Below, one piece after another: positions 14,697-17,859 of a DNA stretch of 17,859 nt. Each line of letters begins with the position of its first letter. The stretch's first letter is position 1. The translations under genes and the position numbers were made by a program. This DNA is from an uncultured Veillonella sp. (GTDB lineage: Bacteria > Bacillota > Negativicutes > Veillonellales > Veillonellaceae), in the NCBI RefSeq assembly GCF_937981445.1, contig NZ_CALJON010000019.1, positions 1 through 17,859 on the forward strand, written 5' to 3'. The notes below the pieces were generated by a model, which was not told where the DNA came from, did not search any database, and saw only the letters and a list, made by a program, of their open reading frames with translations.

Positions 14697-15957
14697 TTAT
14701 AAACTTACTTTTGTCATTAACTGTTCAATTACTTTTTGTTGTGCTTCAAGAGTGGCTGCTTGTTTAGCTAATTGATCTTTTTGAGCTGTCAATTCTTCTT
14801 GTTGTGATGCTACAGTAGATTCTAAGCCTTCATTTTTAGCTTTTAAAGATGCTACTTCATTAGATAAATCACGCACTGCTGTTGGCGCTGTTGGATTTAC
14901 AACATCACTTTTTTCGCCAAAACGAACAGAAACACCGGCATTTACCATGTTTTCATCACCAAGTGTGCCACCTAAGCTAAATAGTAGATCTTCGTTAGCA
15001 TGGTAGAAACCGCCAAGTGCTACAGCTTGTTCCCCTTTGTAATTGCCAAAACCAGCCGCTACAGTAAATCTATTGTTTTCATCAAATTGGAGTGGATGTA
15101 ACGCAGCTAATGCAGCAGCAGAAGCCCCTACTTTATCCATGCGATTATCGAGTTTACTTACACGATTATTTACAGCTGTTACATCTTGTTTTGTATCAGC
15201 AATTGCTAATGCATTGGCATTAATTGCATCCGTATTAGCAGCAATGTGAGCCGCATTTACTTGATTAGCTTTTGCATTAGCCACAATGGCGTCCTTATTT
15301 GTATTAATAGCTGCTTTATTAGTATCAGTAAGAGCTACTACTTTTTTCAATTGTGCAACATTAACAGCATCGGAGTCTTCAGTACCGGCAGCTACATTAA
15401 TGATTTGACGAGAAATAGTATTTTGCACCTCTACACCATTTTCATCAGTATATGTTGTAACACCACCAACAGACACAGCCCCTGAATTAGGAAATCCAAG
15501 CTTCAGATTTATCAGTCGAGAAAGATTGTGTGCTAGGATCGTAACCACCTTTAAGACCACCTTGACGGTCAGCCACGGAATAAGAACCTAAGGCAACACC
15601 AGATTCAGCATTTGTAAAACTGTTAGAGCCAATAGCTACACCAGACCAACCTGCATACCTATTGAATCCAGACTCATTAGTACTATCAGGATATGTCGCC
15701 TCAGCATCCACATTACCAGCATCATCTACAGCAGGATTCGTACCTGCTACCATGGCACCTGTACCAATAGCAATAGAGTCAGGTGCTGCGGCATTTACAT
15801 CGTACCCAAGTTCCGTGGAGAAAAAGCCAGACCCCATATGGTATGGATTTTGTTCTACCACATCGCCTGCTACATTATCAGCTGCCAAGGCTGTATAAGA
15901 ACCTAATAACGCTGTGGCCACTAATGCCCCCATTAATACAGTTTTTTCTTTTTTCAT
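14697..15957 (-). pseudogene. YadA-like trimeric autotransporter adhesin, split by a one-base frameshift
   Basis: A type Vc surface adhesin. From MKKEKTVLMGALVATALLGS there is a signal peptide (cleavage about TALA|AD, residue 25). Then come YadA-type head repeats (SIAIGTGAMVAG, SGVAIGSNSF, SGVALGSYSVA), a neck (SGAVSVGG ... SRQIINVAAGTEDSDAVNVAQLKKV), a coiled-coil stalk (about 200-275), the four-stranded membrane anchor (about 276-346, HPLQFDENNRF to VSVRF), and a 73-residue tail with a heptad coiled coil. The head frame stops at EAWIS (15487), while the neck frame is open before it. Removing one base in 15489-15491 gives EAWISNSGAVSVGG and a 419-aa protein. As read, the product would be a secreted head without stalk or anchor. 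The gene has its own strong promoter and terminator. Switching, decay and sequence error remain equally possible. Confidence 0.88.
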
Positions 15958-16105
15958 TCTTACATCACTCCAATAGTACAACACAAGAAAATGGCACAGA
16001 AATGGCATAGTAATATGAGGTCGTTTAAACTCACTTCATCTTATACTTATGCTAAACGCATCAAAATATCTCACAACTTGATTTGTTTAATGTGTCATAA
16101 GATAG

Positions 16106-16134
16106 ATTATAAAACCCTATTTTTCAAGTGTCAA
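16106..16134 (-). promoter_or_regulatory. Perfect consensus sigma-70-type promoter of the first autotransporter
   Basis: The minus strand reads TTGACA (16129-16134), a 17-bp spacer and TATAAT (16106-16111), identical to consensus. The leader is about 140 nt and contains an 11-bp tandem duplication (AAATGGCACAG/AAATGGCATAG, 15989-16010). Confidence 0.85.
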
Positions 16135-16335
16135 TTACATATTAACATATAATAAAATCTTAAATATCATAACTTTATTAAATATGATTCAATTTTTAAT
16201 TATTACAATCCATTCTGTATTTCTCATCTTTTTTTCATAACTTATTTAACTTCATCAGAATTTATAATGTTAAACTTCAAGTTGATATTTAAAATTATGT
16301 ATTATTTTTTCTCTTCCACATGTACAAAAGCCCCT
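16135..16335. other. Very AT-rich intergenic stretch, no gene seen
   Basis: This part of the 589-bp gap between the two adhesin genes is strongly AT-rich with frequent stops in all frames. I see no hairpin, repeat or RNA gene. AT-rich DNA upstream of a consensus promoter could act as an UP element or bind nucleoid proteins (inference). Confidence 0.5.
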
Positions 16336-16337
16336 AC

Positions 16338-16356
16338 CTGCATTACTACAATGCAG
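16338..16356. other. Short hairpin CTGCAT/ATGCAG
   Basis: A perfect six-base inverted repeat with a seven-base loop, extendable outward by CTA/TAG past one mismatch and by AAAGC...GCTTT further out. It lies beyond the terminator of the second adhesin. There is no clear role; it may be a secondary terminator. Confidence 0.4.
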
Positions 16357-16370
16357 ATAGAAGCCACAAG

Positions 16371-16431
16371 CTTTATAAAACATAGAGACTGTAGCCTTTA
16401 GTTTTATAGAACAAAGAGACTGTAACCTTTA
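16371..16431. repeat. Two 30-bp direct repeats forming duplicate terminator arms
   Basis: 16371-16400 and 16402-16431 match at 26 of 30 positions (core ACAAAGAGACTGTAACC against ACATAGAGACTGTAGCC). The second copy is one arm of the terminator at 16410-16468; the first copy could pair with the same partner arm. Confidence 0.85.
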
Positions 16432-16468
16432 ACGGAATTATCCGTATCAGGTTACAGTCTCTATTGTT
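16410..16468 (-). terminator. Terminator of the second autotransporter gene
   Basis: AACAAAGAGACTGTAACC (16410-16427) pairs with 16450-16468 with one bulge, and a nested ACGGA/TCCGT stem closes the loop. It sits about 80 bp past the adhesin stop. Beyond it on the minus strand lies a second copy of the far arm, so two exclusive hairpins are possible. Confidence 0.85.
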
Positions 16469-16546
16469 TTTACATATTTTTATACATGTAACACGCCATA
16501 GGCCTATACTATACTATACTGTATTATGCTATGGTATTACATCATA

Positions 16547-17859
16547 TTACATGCCTACTTTAGCCATTAATTGTTGAATTAATGCACGTTGTTGTTCAAG
16601 TTCAGCTTTTTGACTAGCTACTTGATCAGCAAGTCCTTTGTTTTCAGCTTTCAAGGATGCTACTTCATTAGTTAATGCACCAATGTTTGTGGCATTAGCA
16701 TTGCGATAAATGTCATCACCTTTATCGCCGAATTTTAAGGACACGCCAATGTTGAACATTGCTTCATCACCGATTGTGCTAGCTACGCTAAACATTGTAT
16801 CAGCATTTGGACGATAGAAACCACCAAGAGCAGCAGCGCCTTGGCCTTTGTAACTGCCCATAGCTACAGCAGCAGAGAATTTATCATCAGGATTGAATTC
16901 CAATGGATGTAAACCAGCAAGAGCAGCTGCACCAGCACCAACTTTGTTCATGCGGTCGTCAAGTTTAGCCATTTGACGCATATTATCTTGTACCACACCA
17001 GCTACATTACCAATAGTATCTTTGAGTTCATCACGTACTTCAACCACTTGGTTAACTGTAGCCGCATTATTAGAACCTGCAACTAATTCACTTTCACCAA
17101 CATTAGTAATAGGCTTGTCATTTGCATTAATACCTTCATTATTAATGTATGTATTACCACCTACAGAAATACTATTATCCACTTTAAGGTCTTTATCTAA
17201 GGAAAGTTCAAAATTGTTTTTGCTTAGTTCTTTTACATGGATATTAGCATCACCTTTAATCTTAGTAGGTGCAACATTTTCATTAACTTTCCCCATGAAA
17301 TCTTTTAATTGACCTTCCGTAGCAGCACGATCAGCTTGGAAATTACTTTCATCCCATGAAGTATTAGAAAGACCTGTTAACGTACTATTACCAACCTTGC
17401 CACTTAAAGTTGCATCGCCTACTTTAATAGTATCACCAAGACTCACTTTTAAACCATTTTTAGAATCCTTTCCATCAGCAGGCCCTACGATAACACCAGA
17501 GGTTTCATCACCTTGAATCTTAAGATTACCATCTTTTGTTACGATATTATCAATCCTATTATTGATATCGTTTACATCAGTTTTAATATTTTTAATTTCT
17601 TCGGTGTTATTTTTAATTTGATTTTTAGTAGTTTGATTTAAATCAACTTTAATATCATTACCAGAAACAGTAACTTCTGTAGATTCACCATCAATAAAGT
17701 TAATAACAGAATCTTTAGAAATTATACGCTTGGATTCTTTTTCTTTATCCATATTGGTATATAAAGTCCACGCACTGGCTTGACCAAGTTCTTCATTCGT
17801 AATGCCTAATTTAGTTTTCCAATTGTTAATATTAGTATCACCAGTTAAATTAGACGCAT
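16547..17859 (-). CDS. YadA-like trimeric autotransporter adhesin, C-terminal part (runs off the right edge)
   Basis: The frame is open to the window end: before MDKEKESK it reads ASNLTGDTNINNWKTKLGIT ... WTLYTN, so the ATG at 17752 is internal and the start lies outside. Seen in order: a FIDGESTEVTVSGNDIKVDL module, a short coiled coil (TTKNQIKNNTEEIKNIK), the adhesin motif GLSNTSWDES...RAATEGQLKDF, further beta-rich passenger with SISVGG and neck-like NVGESELVAGSNNAATVNQV, a stalk (VVQDNMRQMAKLDDRMNKVG), the four-stranded YadA anchor (HPLEFNPDDKF to VSLKF) and a 60-residue tail (IGALTNEVASLKAEN...QQLMAKVGM). The anchor and tail are clearly paralogous to the neighbouring adhesin. Trimers would display the passenger outside the outer membrane for adhesion or aggregation. 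The frame is intact over the visible part. Confidence 0.92.
   Translation of the reverse strand, partial: ASNLTGDTNINNWKTKLGITNEELGQASAWTLYTNMDKEKESKRIISKDSVINFIDGESTEVTVSGNDIKVDLNQTTKNQIKNNTEEIKNIKTDVNDINNRIDNIVTKDGNLKIQGDETSGVIVGPADGKDSKNGLKVSLGDTIKVGDATLSGKVGNSTLTGLSNTSWDESNFQADRAATEGQLKDFMGKVNENVAPTKIKGDANIHVKELSKNNFELSLDKDLKVDNSISVGGNTYINNEGINANDKPITNVGESELVAGSNNAATVNQVVEVRDELKDTIGNVAGVVQDNMRQMAKLDDRMNKVGAGAAALAGLHPLEFNPDDKFSAAVAMGSYKGQGAAALGGFYRPNADTMFSVASTIGDEAMFNIGVSLKFGDKGDDIYRNANATNIGALTNEVASLKAENKGLADQVASQKAELEQQRALIQQLMAKVGM

Noticed and set aside
15783..16010. Small plus-strand gene over the adhesin signal peptide
   Set aside because: It only mirrors the coding strand of the adhesin start and leader; no RBS and no domain.
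1..17859. tRNA, rRNA, riboswitch, insertion sequence or prophage remnants
   Set aside because: No cloverleaf, conserved RNA core, transposase-like frame or terminal inverted repeats with target duplication were found on reading both strands.

Overview
The window looks like chromosomal DNA from a low-GC, diderm anaerobe of the Negativicutes, most likely Veillonella or a close relative. This is inference. The reasons are a full-length pyruvate carboxylase with Firmicute-type ribosome binding sites (GGAGG) next to trimeric autotransporter adhesins, which need an outer membrane, together with AT-rich intergenic DNA. Only one gene (GNAT acetyltransferase, 2757-3329) reads on the + strand; every other gene reads on the - strand.

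Layout from left to right: (1) an RlmD/RumA-type rRNA uracil methyltransferase with an N-terminal tandem-repeat extension and an early stop before its catalytic motif (53-1375). (2) A MerR-family regulator with a GyrI-like effector domain (1712-2527), divergent from a GNAT acetyltransferase. The shared interval holds a promoter with the 19-bp spacer typical of MerR-controlled promoters. (3) A convergent intergenic region with thirteen exact-period 29-bp tandem repeats, followed by a long bidirectional terminator. (4) Pyruvate carboxylase (3916-7362) with its own promoter and dyads. (5) A probable two-gene operon of an M18 aminopeptidase and a six-TM membrane protein. (6) A DASS-family (CitT-like) dicarboxylate transporter split by a 9-G homopolymer, followed by a textbook terminator. 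(7) An Mrp/ApbC iron-sulfur carrier ATPase. (8) A class I/II PLP aminotransferase and a VTT-domain (TVP38/TMEM64) membrane protein. (9) Two neighbouring YadA-like trimeric autotransporters. The first is split by a single-base frameshift behind a perfect consensus promoter, and the second runs off the right edge.

Pyruvate carboxylase and the dicarboxylate transporter fit a lactate/succinate/propionate type of metabolism (oxaloacetate formation and C4-acid exchange), but that link is inferred from family knowledge. The autotransporter pair is a surface-adhesion locus.

The strongest unusual signals are: a candidate phase-variation tract in the transporter; nine-heptad (and shorter) coiled-coil tails placed after the outer-membrane barrel in both adhesins; the 29-bp array and several other unrelated short tandem arrays at gene 3' flanks; and three broken reading frames in one window, which could be real switching or decay, or sequence errors. 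I saw no tRNA, rRNA, insertion sequence, CRISPR array or prophage gene.
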